DNA from: Paenibacillus roseus
Lineage (GTDB): Bacteria; Bacillota; Bacilli; Paenibacillales; Paenibacillaceae
DNA length: 64,000 nt
Direction of reading: 5' to 3'
NCBI RefSeq assembly: GCF_016424485.1
Contig: NZ_JAELUP010000113.1
Span: forward strand, 36,545-100,544
A program made the position numbers and the translations under genes. The notes under the pieces were generated by a model. That model did not search any database. It worked only from the letters and a program-made list of their open reading frames with translations, and had not been told where the DNA came from. Shown piece after piece: positions 17,286 through 26,494 of this stretch (position 1 is its first letter; each line of letters begins with the position of its first letter).

Positions 17286-20200
17286 TTATGATTTTACCAG
17301 CTGCATGATCAATGCCAGCATTTTCGCTGCCTCTTCCCGGGTAGCATAGTCCTTCGGGGAAAAGCTGCTGTCGCCTGCTGCATCCTGGCTCTTGCCGGCT
17401 ACAATACCGGCTTGCTGCATTGCAGCGACCGCGTCCTTGGCATAGTCAGAGATAGCCGATTGATCCGCAAAGACTGCAGCCGGACTATGCTTCGGAAGCT
17501 CCACCTTCATCGCATCAGCAAATCGCTGCAGCATTGCAGCGAGCTGCTCGCGGGTAATCGGAGCATTCGGGTCGAATTTGCCGCCCGCCGCCCCGTTTAC
17601 AATGCCTTGAGAAGCTGCCCATTGCACGGCATTGGCGTAGTAAGCGTTGCTGCTCACATCGGAGAAGCCGACTCCGCCTTGTTCAGCAGTTTTGTCAATC
17701 CCGCCGATCCGTGAGAGAATCAGCGTAAAATCCGCTCTGGATATGTTCGCTTTAGGCGCAAACTGGTCGCCGCCCACCCCTTCAATAATCTGTCTGGACG
17801 ACAGATAGGTAATGAATGGAGAAGCAAAACTTGATCCTGTGTCCACAAAACTTTTCTTGTTATACCCGATCACAAAGTGGGAGGCATAATTCACGACGAA
17901 ACTGACATTTTCGCCTGATTCATTAAAATGTCCGTTGCGAACCAGCTCCAGCTCGCCTTTGCTGTCCCGAGCATAAATAACGATTGCTTGCGGGTCTTCA
18001 TTGGTCAAAAGGCTGTAAGGAATGCCGACCTGGACAAGTCCCCCGCCAAAAGCGGTGAATGGCTTGCCGTCTTTCGTCACCGTCAACTCGTACACAGGGC
18101 GGTCGCTTGCCGCTCTTGAATCTGCCGGCGTGTTCGCTCCCGAAGCTTCCCCGGCGAGTTTGCCAGCTGCTGACTTGCGGATCGCCAGTGCTACCTGCTT
18201 TGTATCTGTACCTGCTGCAATAGAAGCCAAGGCCGCCTTGTCAAAGGATAGAGTCCCGATATCGGTGTTTACGTCTACTCTCGCCACACCCTCTGACACC
18301 AGCTTATCGAGAGATGCTTTCGGCAGACGTACGACTGCCCCGGTAGTCCCTGCTTCGGACTTGAGTGTAATTGTCAGCACTGCGGTCCCGCCCTTCGGCG
18401 TTGCTGCTATCAATGTCTTAAGTGCTGCGTCCAGTCCGTCAGCCGTTAGATCCGCTACCGCTTCCCCGGTTTCACCCTTGGTGGCATTCACTGACAGAGA
18501 AGCTGTGGCCAATGATCCTTCCGTCTTCACCGTGGCCGTTCCGCTTTCACCTGCTGTATCGGTTCCTCCCGTCGCATTGCCGCTTGCGCCTCCTGGATTG
18601 GAAGGATAATAGGGCACTTGACCGGACACTGTGACTTTGCTTTCGGCAATGCCATATCCATCCTCACTAATCGCCGTAATGACAGCATTGCCCTCCGACA
18701 CTGGCGTTACAACACCGTTTTCATTCACCTTGGCAACCCTGATGTCCGAAGAGGACCAGATTACAGATTGGCTGCTGCCTTCAATCTGTTCTGATACAGC
18801 AGCCGAGAGCTTCTCGGTTGCTCCGCCCGCCTTGAGACTAAGCTCTTTTGTGTCCAGTTCTACCTTGGTTACGTTCATTTGATAGACCGCAACTGTACCG
18901 CCCACCTCATGCGCGACAAGCAGCAACGGCAATCCTGTCGGACTCGCTGTCGCTGGAATGAATTCCAGCCCTTCAGGACCGGTGTCCGTATCCAGTCCTT
19001 TATTAAATTCACGCGTGTTCGTATAGTTGGCAAAACGTGCCTGGCTCGGGTCTGTCACATCATAGAACATGACGCCGCCAATGCGCTCAAGCCCGGTGAA
19101 CGCAAAATATTTGCTGCCGACCTTGCCAACCTTGATATCCTCCGGCTCCGGCCCTTTCTTCGTGCTGCGATGGTCCTTGGTCACATTGTCATTGCTGACG
19201 TTGAAGTAATCCGGGAGGCGCTCTGCGGTAATCCGCTCAAAATCATTGCTGCTATCGAATACCTGCTGCATGGTCTTGCTGTCCCAAATAGAGAACGAAC
19301 GACCGCCATACAGGTAGATCCCGTCATTTCCCATGTCGCTGGCTGCATCCAGCTTGTCATATTTGTCTGTATTGGCCAAAAATCTCGCCGCAGCCGATTC
19401 CGGATTCAGCTTGCTCTTAAGCGCTCCGACAGTGCTGCCGTTCTTCCGGTTTGGCCAGTCTGTAGCGTCGCCTTCATTGGCAGTGAAGATGTACGTCGTC
19501 CCGTCAATCGTCTTGGAAGCCAAACCATCCGGCATATACATGCCGAAGAACGGTGCGTTTTCCAGCTCAATCGCATTGTTGCGGGCCATGTCCAGGCTGT
19601 TCTGAGGCAAGCTCAAATCTTTGTATCCCAGACCTTTGACCGACAGCACCTTGCGCTGTGCAATATCGATGGTAGCGACAGCATTATTCTCCTGCAGGGA
19701 GACATATGCCAGTTTGCCATCCTCGGAGATCGTAATGTATTCCGGTTCCAGATCGAATAGCGCGTCAGCTTTTGTCCCTTTGCCGGTAATCAGTCCTGTA
19801 CCGTCTACAACGCCGCGGATATGCACCAGATCGTCAATGACATCCGGATTGTCGAATTTCACGTGCTTGACTGAATGATCTTTGGTATCGACGATGGTTA
19901 TGCTTCCTTCCGGGTCCGCTACGCCTGCACCGCCGCGCGGCTCCGCTTCATCCGCTGTCAGAATGTAACGCCCGTCCGAGGTTGAAGTAATCATATCCGG
20001 TTGAACGCCCGCCTCATACGTGCGGATCAGCTTGCCAGCGTAATCCAGAATTAGAATTTTACCGTTCTTGTTCGGATCGGCATGCTGCACAGAAACGGCT
20101 ATGCGTTTGGCCAGCGTATTGACATCTACGCTGGTGAGGTCCCCATAGACAAACGCCGGATCGTTTTCCTCTGCAATTGCTTTGACATTGACAGTCCCTG

Positions 20201-21524
20201 ACTTCGCCAAATTCCCGCTTGAATTCAGTGGAATGATATCCAGGCTTGGCGGGTTGGTCGACCCGTTTACGAGATACAGGCTGCCGTTATCCTTGTTATA
20301 CTTGACGATCTCCGCCACGCCGCCATCCTTGTTCGTCACCCCTACCTTATATTGAGCGACTTTGGTGACACTGAACAAATCCTTCACCAGCTCTGTCTCT
20401 GGCTGCACGGGGCGAATGACCAGCGCAAACTCTTGCTGCTTCGTCTCTGCGGGGACAGCGCTGTCCGTAACCGTGACAGTTACCGTACTTGAACGTTCTG
20501 AACTCGGTGTACCGGAAATAATTCCTGTATTCGCATCTATGCTCAATCCCTCAGGCAGACCTGTTGCGCTGAACTTATAGGCCGGTTTGCCCCCTTGAAC
20601 CGTAATCTGTGCTTGATAGGGCTTGCCAGCGTAGCCGTCAGCAAGGGCTGACGTAACAATGCTCAGCTGCTCCGTCAACTCGCCGCCGTCCCTCCATGCT
20701 CCGTCCGTGCTGCTGCGGGGCTTGTACAAGGCCAGATTGTCGCTTGTAATGTCAAAGTATTCCACCTGTTGAAAGTCCATCTTGTTATTGTCGGTGTCTT
20801 TCATATCAATACGACGGATCGCTTTCTTCTTGGACGTTCCTTCTGCGGAGCCTGTCGGGTAAGCCGTCTCAAAACCATCAATATCGCTGTCCTTGTCATT
20901 GCTTGCGGTCCCGATCATATCGACGTAGCCCTCAGGTTTCTGTGCAAACGGATTTTTCAGCTCGCCCGGGAGCAGTTCCGTGTTGTTCAACAGCACAACC
21001 TTCATGCCTTTGTTATTCAAATAAATATCCCAATTTTGATCTGCTTTCCCAGTGAGATCTAGATTCAGCCTCTGCGCTGCTCCCGGAACATTTGTCGCCT
21101 TCCCCAGGACAAGGAAGGAGGAACGTGCAGCAATGGTGCCGGTCAGGTCTAGTTTTTTCCAGTCTGTGGTTGGACCGTTCTTGGCATTCGAGCCTCGATC
21201 GGCATATTGAAGAGACCAGCCTTGCAAGTCGATTGCCTGATCTGCCGGATTGTATAATTCAATAAAGCCATGGGATATCCGAATTTCAGAATCGCCTTCC
21301 AGCCCTCCGCCGTAAACCTGATTGATGATGATATGCGGAACCGTTGCATCGTAGTGACCATTCGTATCATACGGTGTTCCGGCCACTGTAAGATTTGCCC
21401 CATAAACCAGTGACGCCGGACCAACAGTTGCGAGCAGGCTGGACGCGGTAATTTGACCGGCCAAGAGGATCGCCGTTATTGCTTTGAGCTTCTTTTTTCC
21501 CATATCGCTCAGGTTCACTCCCAT
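17286..21524 (-). CDS. SLH-anchored choice-of-anchor-I surface protein with lamin-tail and Ig-like domains
   Basis: A 1412-residue exported protein. After a signal peptide (~8-43, ending LVYGA) comes a lamin-tail-like domain (~62-190: IIINQVYGGG, FIELYNPADQAIDLQGWSLQ), a putative Ig domain (~285-375: LPEGLSIDANTGIISGTPSS) and a ~490-residue beta-propeller-like choice-of-anchor I region (~385-880: GLEFIPATASPTGLPLLLVA). An Ig-like Big_2 domain (~885-965) and three C-terminal SLH domains (from ~1215) follow. This set is known for surface-attached esterase/phytase-like or nuclease-associated proteins, but no catalytic motif is obvious. The ATG at 21524 has no clear ribosome binding site; an in-frame ATG at 21503 has GGGAG about 14 nt upstream and is also possible. 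Its SLH 3' end is the intact counterpart of the remnant at 6022-6132. Confidence 0.87.
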   Translation of the reverse strand: MGVNLSDMGKKKLKAITAILLAGQITASSLLATVGPASLVYGANLTVAGTPYDTNGHYDATVPHIIINQVYGGGLEGDSEIRISHGFIELYNPADQAIDLQGWSLQYADRGSNAKNGPTTDWKKLDLTGTIAARSSFLVLGKATNVPGAAQRLNLDLTGKADQNWDIYLNNKGMKVVLLNNTELLPGELKNPFAQKPEGYVDMIGTASNDKDSDIDGFETAYPTGSAEGTSKKKAIRRIDMKDTDNNKMDFQQVEYFDITSDNLALYKPRSSTDGAWRDGGELTEQLSIVTSALADGYAGKPYQAQITVQGGKPAYKFSATGLPEGLSIDANTGIISGTPSSERSSTVTVTVTDSAVPAETKQQEFALVIRPVQPETELVKDLFSVTKVAQYKVGVTNKDGGVAEIVKYNKDNGSLYLVNGSTNPPSLDIIPLNSSGNLAKSGTVNVKAIAEENDPAFVYGDLTSVDVNTLAKRIAVSVQHADPNKNGKILILDYAGKLIRTYEAGVQPDMITSTSDGRYILTADEAEPRGGAGVADPEGSITIVDTKDHSVKHVKFDNPDVIDDLVHIRGVVDGTGLITGKGTKADALFDLEPEYITISEDGKLAYVSLQENNAVATIDIAQRKVLSVKGLGYKDLSLPQNSLDMARNNAIELENAPFFGMYMPDGLASKTIDGTTYIFTANEGDATDWPNRKNGSTVGALKSKLNPESAAARFLANTDKYDKLDAASDMGNDGIYLYGGRSFSIWDSKTMQQVFDSSNDFERITAERLPDYFNVSNDNVTKDHRSTKKGPEPEDIKVGKVGSKYFAFTGLERIGGVMFYDVTDPSQARFANYTNTREFNKGLDTDTGPEGLEFIPATASPTGLPLLLVAHEVGGTVAVYQMNVTKVELDTKELSLKAGGATEKLSAAVSEQIEGSSQSVIWSSSDIRVAKVNENGVVTPVSEGNAVITAISEDGYGIAESKVTVSGQVPYYPSNPGGASGNATGGTDTAGESGTATVKTEGSLATASLSVNATKGETGEAVADLTADGLDAALKTLIAATPKGGTAVLTITLKSEAGTTGAVVRLPKASLDKLVSEGVARVDVNTDIGTLSFDKAALASIAAGTDTKQVALAIRKSAAGKLAGEASGANTPADSRAASDRPVYELTVTKDGKPFTAFGGGLVQVGIPYSLLTNEDPQAIVIYARDSKGELELVRNGHFNESGENVSFVVNYASHFVIGYNKKSFVDTGSSFASPFITYLSSRQIIEGVGGDQFAPKANISRADFTLILSRIGGIDKTAEQGGVGFSDVSSNAYYANAVQWAASQGIVNGAAGGKFDPNAPITREQLAAMLQRFADAMKVELPKHSPAAVFADQSAISDYAKDAVAAMQQAGIVAGKSQDAAGDSSFSPKDYATREEAAKMLALIMQLVKS

Positions 21525-21744
21525 TCATTAGTAATGTCTCAACTAAGAATTATAAAAGAGAAGTATTATCCCAAGCACATAGTAAAATTAAGACAGTGTA
21601 AATGCTTTCGTGATTCGTGAACATTTGCTATTTTGAATTTATATTATTTGATAAAATGGAGAGGCGTTGCAGTCGAAGGATTGCAAGCTACAGACGACGC
21701 TATGGGAAATCCGATTGACGGACTAATGAAAGCAGGGGAATGAA

Positions 21745-21885
21745 ATGATCATGTTTTATGTTTTATTCGCAATTATTGTGCTGGGCATTGTCAGTGTGGA
21801 TGTCCATCTGCGGGCGATCCGCAAAAGCAACGAGGAAATCGTGGAGCTGCTCAGGGCGCAGAGCAAATCCCGGGAATCTCACTAA
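21745..21885 (+). CDS. Small membrane protein, 46 residues
   Basis: ATG at 21745 with AGGGGA just upstream encodes MIMFYVLFAIIVLGIVSVDV then a charged tail (HLRAIRKSNEEIVELLRAQS, ending KSRESH). The first ~18 residues are one transmembrane segment and the rest a cytoplasmic amphipathic helix. The stop at 21885 overlaps the convergent helicase gene by 4 bp. Not recognised as a named family; single-span proteins of this shape are common in Bacillales. The good ribosome binding site and clean hydrophobic/charged split support it being real. Confidence 0.7.
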   Translation: MIMFYVLFAIIVLGIVSVDVHLRAIRKSNEEIVELLRAQSKSRESH

Positions 21886-24122
21886 ACCGGGACCTCTCTG
21901 CTGCCCTTCGCCATCGGCGCTTGACACAATGGACATTCCTTCGCCTCCAGAGCGTGTTCAACTTCACTTATTCTTGTCCAGGCCTTGCACGGTTTGCCCG
22001 TACAGAACCAGGCGGGTACGGCAACCATTGTCTTGCCTCTCTGCACTTCCCCGCTCTCGAACGGAGCCAGCACAAACCGCGATACCGCCGCCTTCCTGCC
22101 ACGGTACAGGGAAGGCGAACTGATCAGCAGCTCTTCGCGGGCTCGCGTTACGGCTACATAAGCAAGGCGTCGTTCCTCCTCCAGCGCGATTTGCAGCTTC
22201 TGCATACCGCTTTCCTTCGTGTAAATATCCTTCATTCGGTCGGCCTCCAGCGCCGAGCTGTGCGGCAGGCTCCCTTCGCAGGCACCAATAAGCAGCACAA
22301 CAGGGAACTCTAGCCCCTTCGCGCGGTGAATTGTCATCAGGGCGATCCGGTCCCCCTGCTCCTGGCTTTTGCCCGCAGCATCTGTGCTGCTTTTCAGCTT
22401 CACCTGATCGATAAAGGCTAGCAGCTCTGAAATCGTTCCGAAGCGCTTCGCGGACGTCTCCAGTTCATCCAGCAGTTCCTTTTGCAGTTCCTTGTGCTGG
22501 GTCATCTTGTGATTTTCGTTCGCTTCAATATAGGCGTCATAGAACTGCCTGCGTATGTATGCAATGGCCTGCTCAGGCTTCATGATCTTGAGCGAGCGGA
22601 TCAGCGCAAGCCGCTCCTTGATTTTCTCCCGCTGGAAATCCCGCAAGCCCGGCAGCGACCTCAGATAGATGAGCGGCCCCTTCTTCGGTCGAATCTGATC
22701 ATGGGCGCGTATATGCGCCATCGCTCGTTCCCTGTTCAGGTAAAGGGACGGCATAATACTCTCCATGGCCTGAAAATTCCGCCGATCCTGTGACAAGCGC
22801 AAGTAGTCAACGATCGGCTTCACCAGTCCGTGGTCATAAAGCAATATGCCATCCCCATATTCAATGTGCGGAATATCCTGGAGCATCAGTTGCTCCAGCA
22901 TGGCTCGGCTGTTGCTGGCAGCGCGGTATAGAATGGCAAAGTCCCCATAAGAGCGCCTTCCATCGTCTACCTCCCGCTTGATATAACCGACGATATGCTG
23001 GGCTTCCTCATCCGAAGTAGCCGGACGAATATACTGCGGTTGCCCCGTTCCCTGACGGGTGGCTTGCAGCGTTTTTGTGCGTCTTCTCACGTTATGACGG
23101 ATAATTTCATTGCCTAGCCCGACAATGACCGCGGTCGAACGGTAATTAATATCCAGGGTCACGACCGCCGCGTCGGGATACAACTGTTCGAATTCCAAGA
23201 GAAATTCGCTCTTGGCTCCGTTAAACGAGTAGATCGTCTGGTCATCATCGCCGACGACCATCAGATTGCGCCGCGGCGCTGCCAGCATCCGGACCAGTTC
23301 ATACTGAAGCTCATTCGTATCCTGAAACTCGTCCACCATCACATAGTGGAATCTGTCTTGCAAGGACCTCAGCAGCCCGGGATCATCCTTAAGCATACGG
23401 TGAGCAACCAGCAATACATCGTCAAAATCCATTTGCCCGTTATCCTGTTTCCACTGCTCATAACGGAGCAAAATCTGTTTCATATCCTTCTCGCCTGCCG
23501 TATTCCCCGGCATAGCGGCAACAGTCAGCATATTCAGCTTATAAGAAGAAAGCAAGGAAAGCAGCGTCTCAGGCTGGTAGGGTCCCTGAATGCCAAGCTC
23601 CCGCATGATTTGCTTGAGCACTATATGCTGGCGTTGTGTACTGCTGAAAATATCCTGTTCCACCCCTTGGCGGCGAATCAACTGCAGGAAGAAGGAATGA
23701 AATGTTCGGGCGTACAACTGGGCAGTCTCGCGCCCGGTCATCCCCGGCAGCGCAGCAATTCGCTCGCGCATCTCCGCCGCAGCCTTGCTGGAGAAGGTCA
23801 GCAGCAGCATGCGGCCAGGAGGAATACGCCGGACAGAAAGCATATACCCTGTCCGGCAGACCAGCATCGTCGTCTTGCCTGCCCCCGCCCCGGCCAATGT
23901 CAGCAGCGGTCCGTCGCCATGCCGCACCGCTTGAAGCTGAGGCTCATTCAGCTCAATGCCAATTCGCTCCAGACTGCGGAAGTAGCCTGAATCCGGCGCG
24001 TCTTCACCGACCAGTTGTCTGGTGGTGGCAAGCGAAGCCAACTTGGCCTCCGGAATATCCTTCTTCGCCGCCCCGGCTGGAGTCGGAGAGGTTGTTATCA
24101 ATAAAGTCACTTCACTCATCAT
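21882..24122 (-). CDS. UvrD/Rep-family SF1 DNA helicase with C-terminal cysteine motif
   Basis: A 746-residue superfamily-1A ATP-dependent helicase. Visible motifs: Q-motif LNEPQLQAVRHG (~58-69), Walker A AGAGAGKT (~77-84), Walker B YVMVDEFQDTNELQY, motif III GDDDQTIYSFNGA, motif IV LDINYRS, and motifs V-VI MTIHRAKGLEFPVVLL and RRLAYVAVTRAREELL. A C-terminal tail has paired cysteines (CTGKPC...CPLC), which may be a small zinc site. It resembles the Bacillus YjcD-type helicases more than PcrA, lacking PcrA's operon partners. AAAGGTGAT precedes the tandem ATGs at 24122/24119. Likely role: translocation or unwinding in repair or recombination; the exact task is unknown. Confidence 0.88.
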   Translation of the reverse strand: MMSEVTLLITTSPTPAGAAKKDIPEAKLASLATTRQLVGEDAPDSGYFRSLERIGIELNEPQLQAVRHGDGPLLTLAGAGAGKTTMLVCRTGYMLSVRRIPPGRMLLLTFSSKAAAEMRERIAALPGMTGRETAQLYARTFHSFFLQLIRRQGVEQDIFSSTQRQHIVLKQIMRELGIQGPYQPETLLSLLSSYKLNMLTVAAMPGNTAGEKDMKQILLRYEQWKQDNGQMDFDDVLLVAHRMLKDDPGLLRSLQDRFHYVMVDEFQDTNELQYELVRMLAAPRRNLMVVGDDDQTIYSFNGAKSEFLLEFEQLYPDAAVVTLDINYRSTAVIVGLGNEIIRHNVRRRTKTLQATRQGTGQPQYIRPATSDEEAQHIVGYIKREVDDGRRSYGDFAILYRAASNSRAMLEQLMLQDIPHIEYGDGILLYDHGLVKPIVDYLRLSQDRRNFQAMESIMPSLYLNRERAMAHIRAHDQIRPKKGPLIYLRSLPGLRDFQREKIKERLALIRSLKIMKPEQAIAYIRRQFYDAYIEANENHKMTQHKELQKELLDELETSAKRFGTISELLAFIDQVKLKSSTDAAGKSQEQGDRIALMTIHRAKGLEFPVVLLIGACEGSLPHSSALEADRMKDIYTKESGMQKLQIALEEERRLAYVAVTRAREELLISSPSLYRGRKAAVSRFVLAPFESGEVQRGKTMVAVPAWFCTGKPCKAWTRISEVEHALEAKECPLCQAPMAKGSREVPV

Positions 24123-24224
24123 TCATCACCTTTCCCTGCATCGGCTGCAGATACTCCCGAATTGCCCCCGCCCAGCACGCCAGAGTCGTTATCCTTCCTG
24201 CTTCTGAGCGAATCAACGCAAGAA

Positions 24225-24248
24225 GCCCCGCCTGTAACCGGGCGGGGC
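24225..24248 (-). terminator. Terminator downstream of ilvE
   Basis: GCCCCGCC (24225-24232) and GGCGGGGC (24241-24248) form an eight-base GC stem with an eight-base loop; on the minus strand TTCTTGCGTTG follows. It separates ilvE from the helicase gene. Confidence 0.75.
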
Positions 24249-24282
24249 CGTCTATCGAGTTCATTCATACTTCGGGTTAACA

Positions 24283-25386
24283 TCAGGAAGTTGCGGATAC
24301 AGTCCCTTTCAACTCCAGCACCCAGCCGAACGGATCAGCCAGCTCGCCGCGCTGTATGCCGGTCAGTTCATTATACAGTCTGGCGGACAGCTCGCCTGTG
24401 CGGCCTTCCCCGATAATAATTTTGCGATTCTCCCAGTTCAGCTCCCCTACAGGGGAAATAACCGCAGCCGTTCCTGTACCGAATGCTTCCACAAGACGGC
24501 CTTGCTCCTGCGCCTCGAACAGCTCTTCAATGGAAAGGCGTCTTTGCTCGACCTCCACGCCCCAGCTTCCGAGCATCTGGATAACGGAATCTCTCGTAAT
24601 CCCTGCAAGGATGCTGCCGTTCAGCTCTGGAGTCACCACCTTGTCGCCAATACGGAAGAAGACGTTCATGCTGCCAACCTCTTCAATATATTTGCGGTGC
24701 ACGCCATCAAGCCACAACACTTGCGAGTAACCCTGTTCCGAAGCTTTCTCCTGAGCCTTCAGTCCGGCCGCATAGTTGCCCGCTGTCTTCGCCTGGCCTA
24801 CACCGCCTGCAACCGCACGCACATACTCCGACTCCACATGAATGCGAACAGGATGAATACCTTCCGCATAGTAGGAGCCAACAGGAGACATGATGATCAT
24901 GAATTTGTACTGACGGGACGGCGCAACCCCGAGCAACGGCTCGGTAGCGAATACATAAGGACGGATGTACAGGGAAGTTCCTTCCTCGCGCGGAATCCAG
25001 TCCTGATCGACCAGCACAAGTTGTCTAAGCGCCTCAAGGGCCAGCTCTTCGTCTACATCTGGAATGCTCATGCGCTCGTTGGAGCGGTTCAGACGCTTCA
25101 AATTCTGCTGAGGACGGAACAGCAGAATGCGGCCATCCGCGGTGCGGTACGCCTTCAAGCCTTCAAAGATTGTCTGTCCGTAATGGAATACCTTCGCCGC
25201 CGGGTCCATCATAATCGGCTGGTAAGGAAGAATTTGCGGGCTGTGCCAGCCTTTATCCGCGTCGTAGTCCATCATGAACATATGATCGGTAAAGCAACTG
25301 CCGAAGCCAATTTTACTAACATCCGGCTTGGGCCGTTTAGTCGTCGCAAGCTCGACTGATATTCTATGTGTCATTTGTCGCAACAT
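24283..25386 (-). CDS. ilvE: Branched-chain amino-acid aminotransferase
   Basis: A 367-residue fold-type IV PLP enzyme interconverting Leu/Ile/Val and their 2-oxo acids with glutamate. The PLP lysine is Lys-200 in GQAKTAGNYA, and the signature EEVGSMNVFF and the phosphate-binding GILAGITRDSV loop follow. Length fits the long bacterial IlvE/IlvK group. The first in-frame ATG (25386) sits only 2 nt after AGGGG; the ATG at 25374 (MTHRIS), about 12 nt downstream of that site, is an equally good start. It stands alone and is divergent from a LysR regulator with a symmetrical site between them. Confidence 0.92.
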   Translation of the reverse strand: MLRQMTHRISVELATTKRPKPDVSKIGFGSCFTDHMFMMDYDADKGWHSPQILPYQPIMMDPAAKVFHYGQTIFEGLKAYRTADGRILLFRPQQNLKRLNRSNERMSIPDVDEELALEALRQLVLVDQDWIPREEGTSLYIRPYVFATEPLLGVAPSRQYKFMIIMSPVGSYYAEGIHPVRIHVESEYVRAVAGGVGQAKTAGNYAAGLKAQEKASEQGYSQVLWLDGVHRKYIEEVGSMNVFFRIGDKVVTPELNGSILAGITRDSVIQMLGSWGVEVEQRRLSIEELFEAQEQGRLVEAFGTGTAAVISPVGELNWENRKIIIGEGRTGELSARLYNELTGIQRGELADPFGWVLELKGTVSATS

Positions 25387-25464
25387 TCCCCTATCGATAG
25401 ATTTGTTAGTTGAATGATATCAATTCTTTTCGTATATTGAAAATATCTGTTTTATAGATCTATT

Positions 25465-25479
25465 ATACCTTAAAGGTAT
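25465..25479. promoter_or_regulatory. LysR-type T-N11-A dyad between ilvE and the LysR gene
   Basis: ATACCTTAAAGGTAT is a perfect 15-bp palindrome (centre A) with the T-N11-A form typical of LysR-family boxes. It lies 20 bp upstream of the LysR start and about 90 bp upstream of ilvE. ATAGATCTAT just beside it is a second perfect 10-bp palindrome. Probable autoregulatory site; control of ilvE is possible. Confidence 0.6.
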
Positions 25480-25499
25480 GATGGATGGGGAGGAAATTC

Positions 25500-26390
25500 A
25501 TGGACCTGCGTCAGCTTCGCTATTTTCTAGCCATCGCCCAGGAGGGGCAAGTCACGGCAGCGGCCAAGCTGCTGAATATGGAACAGCCGCCGCTCAGCCG
25601 CCAGCTCAAGATGATCGAGGATGAACTCGGCGTAACGTTGTTCGACCGCAGCGGCAGGCGCCTCAAGCTAACCCCTGCCGGTGAACTGCTCCGTCAGCGG
25701 GCCGAACGGCTGCTCCAGCAATATAATGAAACGATTAAAGAAGTCCAGGAGTTGGATGAAGGCGTGCAGGGCGTTCTATCAATCGGAGCGGTTGTGTCCT
25801 GTGTGTCTTTGCTTCCCCCCGCCATTAAGAAATTCAGGGAGAACTACCCGCAAGTTATGTTCAAAATTCATGAAGGAGATCACTTCCTGCTAGGCGATCA
25901 GCTTGAGAAGCGCAATATAGAGCTAGTCGTAGCTCGCCTGCCTTTTGAGGCTAACTTTGACACTCAGCACTATTCCATACTGCCGCTCCCTTCCGACCCC
26001 TTCGTGGCTATCGTTCCCTCCCATTGGGAGCAGTATGCCGGGGAAACGTTCATCACGCCGGAAGAACTGGCACGCCATCCCTTCCTGACATTGAAGACCG
26101 ATCAGACAACAGGCATGCATGAGCGGGTCATGAGCGAATTCCGGTCTCATGGCGTTCTCCCCTCCATTATCTGCGAATGTTCCAGTGTAGTCATCATTAT
26201 TGCTTTGGTAGCTTCCGGCCTCGGCGCAACCATACTGCCCAAATCGGTCATGGCCTCATCGCTGTTCAATAACGTGCGAATGCTGGATATGGAGCAGGCA
26301 AATTTTCAGTCCGATGTCGGCATTGTGTGGCTCAAGGAGCGCTACCTGTCGCGCAGCGCACGGAATTTTATCGATAGTTTCACCGAGTAG
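25500..26390 (+). CDS. LysR-family transcriptional regulator
   Basis: A 296-residue protein. The N-terminal winged helix-turn-helix (~1-60: MDLRQLRYFLAIAQEGQVTA, EQPPLSRQLKMIEDELGVTL) is followed by the periplasmic-binding-protein-like effector domain (~90-295). GGGGAGGA lies 6 nt before the ATG at 25500; an in-frame ATG at 25485 precedes that site and is rejected. It is divergent from ilvE. The effector is unknown; the N-terminus resembles the Bacillus AlsR/YwbI-like groups. Confidence 0.9.
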   Translation: MDLRQLRYFLAIAQEGQVTAAAKLLNMEQPPLSRQLKMIEDELGVTLFDRSGRRLKLTPAGELLRQRAERLLQQYNETIKEVQELDEGVQGVLSIGAVVSCVSLLPPAIKKFRENYPQVMFKIHEGDHFLLGDQLEKRNIELVVARLPFEANFDTQHYSILPLPSDPFVAIVPSHWEQYAGETFITPEELARHPFLTLKTDQTTGMHERVMSEFRSHGVLPSIICECSSVVIIIALVASGLGATILPKSVMASSLFNNVRMLDMEQANFQSDVGIVWLKERYLSRSARNFIDSFTE

Positions 26391-26494
26391 TTCGAAAAGA
26401 ATGCAACTTTTCCATGCTGAATCGCATGAAACAATAACATCATGACCCACACAAAATGCATGAAACGTGTAATTTAATGATGGAGGATGCCGTG

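Larger units (their letters stand above)
16880..17371 (+). repeat. Long direct repeat, copy B, framing the giant surface gene
   Basis: About 490 bp matching 5631-6106 in the same orientation: CCCGAATTTCTGCTCACAAG, the AAACGG hairpin, a MITE-like element, the CCTCCGG terminator and the final SLH codons of the downstream gene (here the intact 1412-residue gene). The stretch 16734-17285 contains no gene; this repeat fills most of it. Confidence 0.8.
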
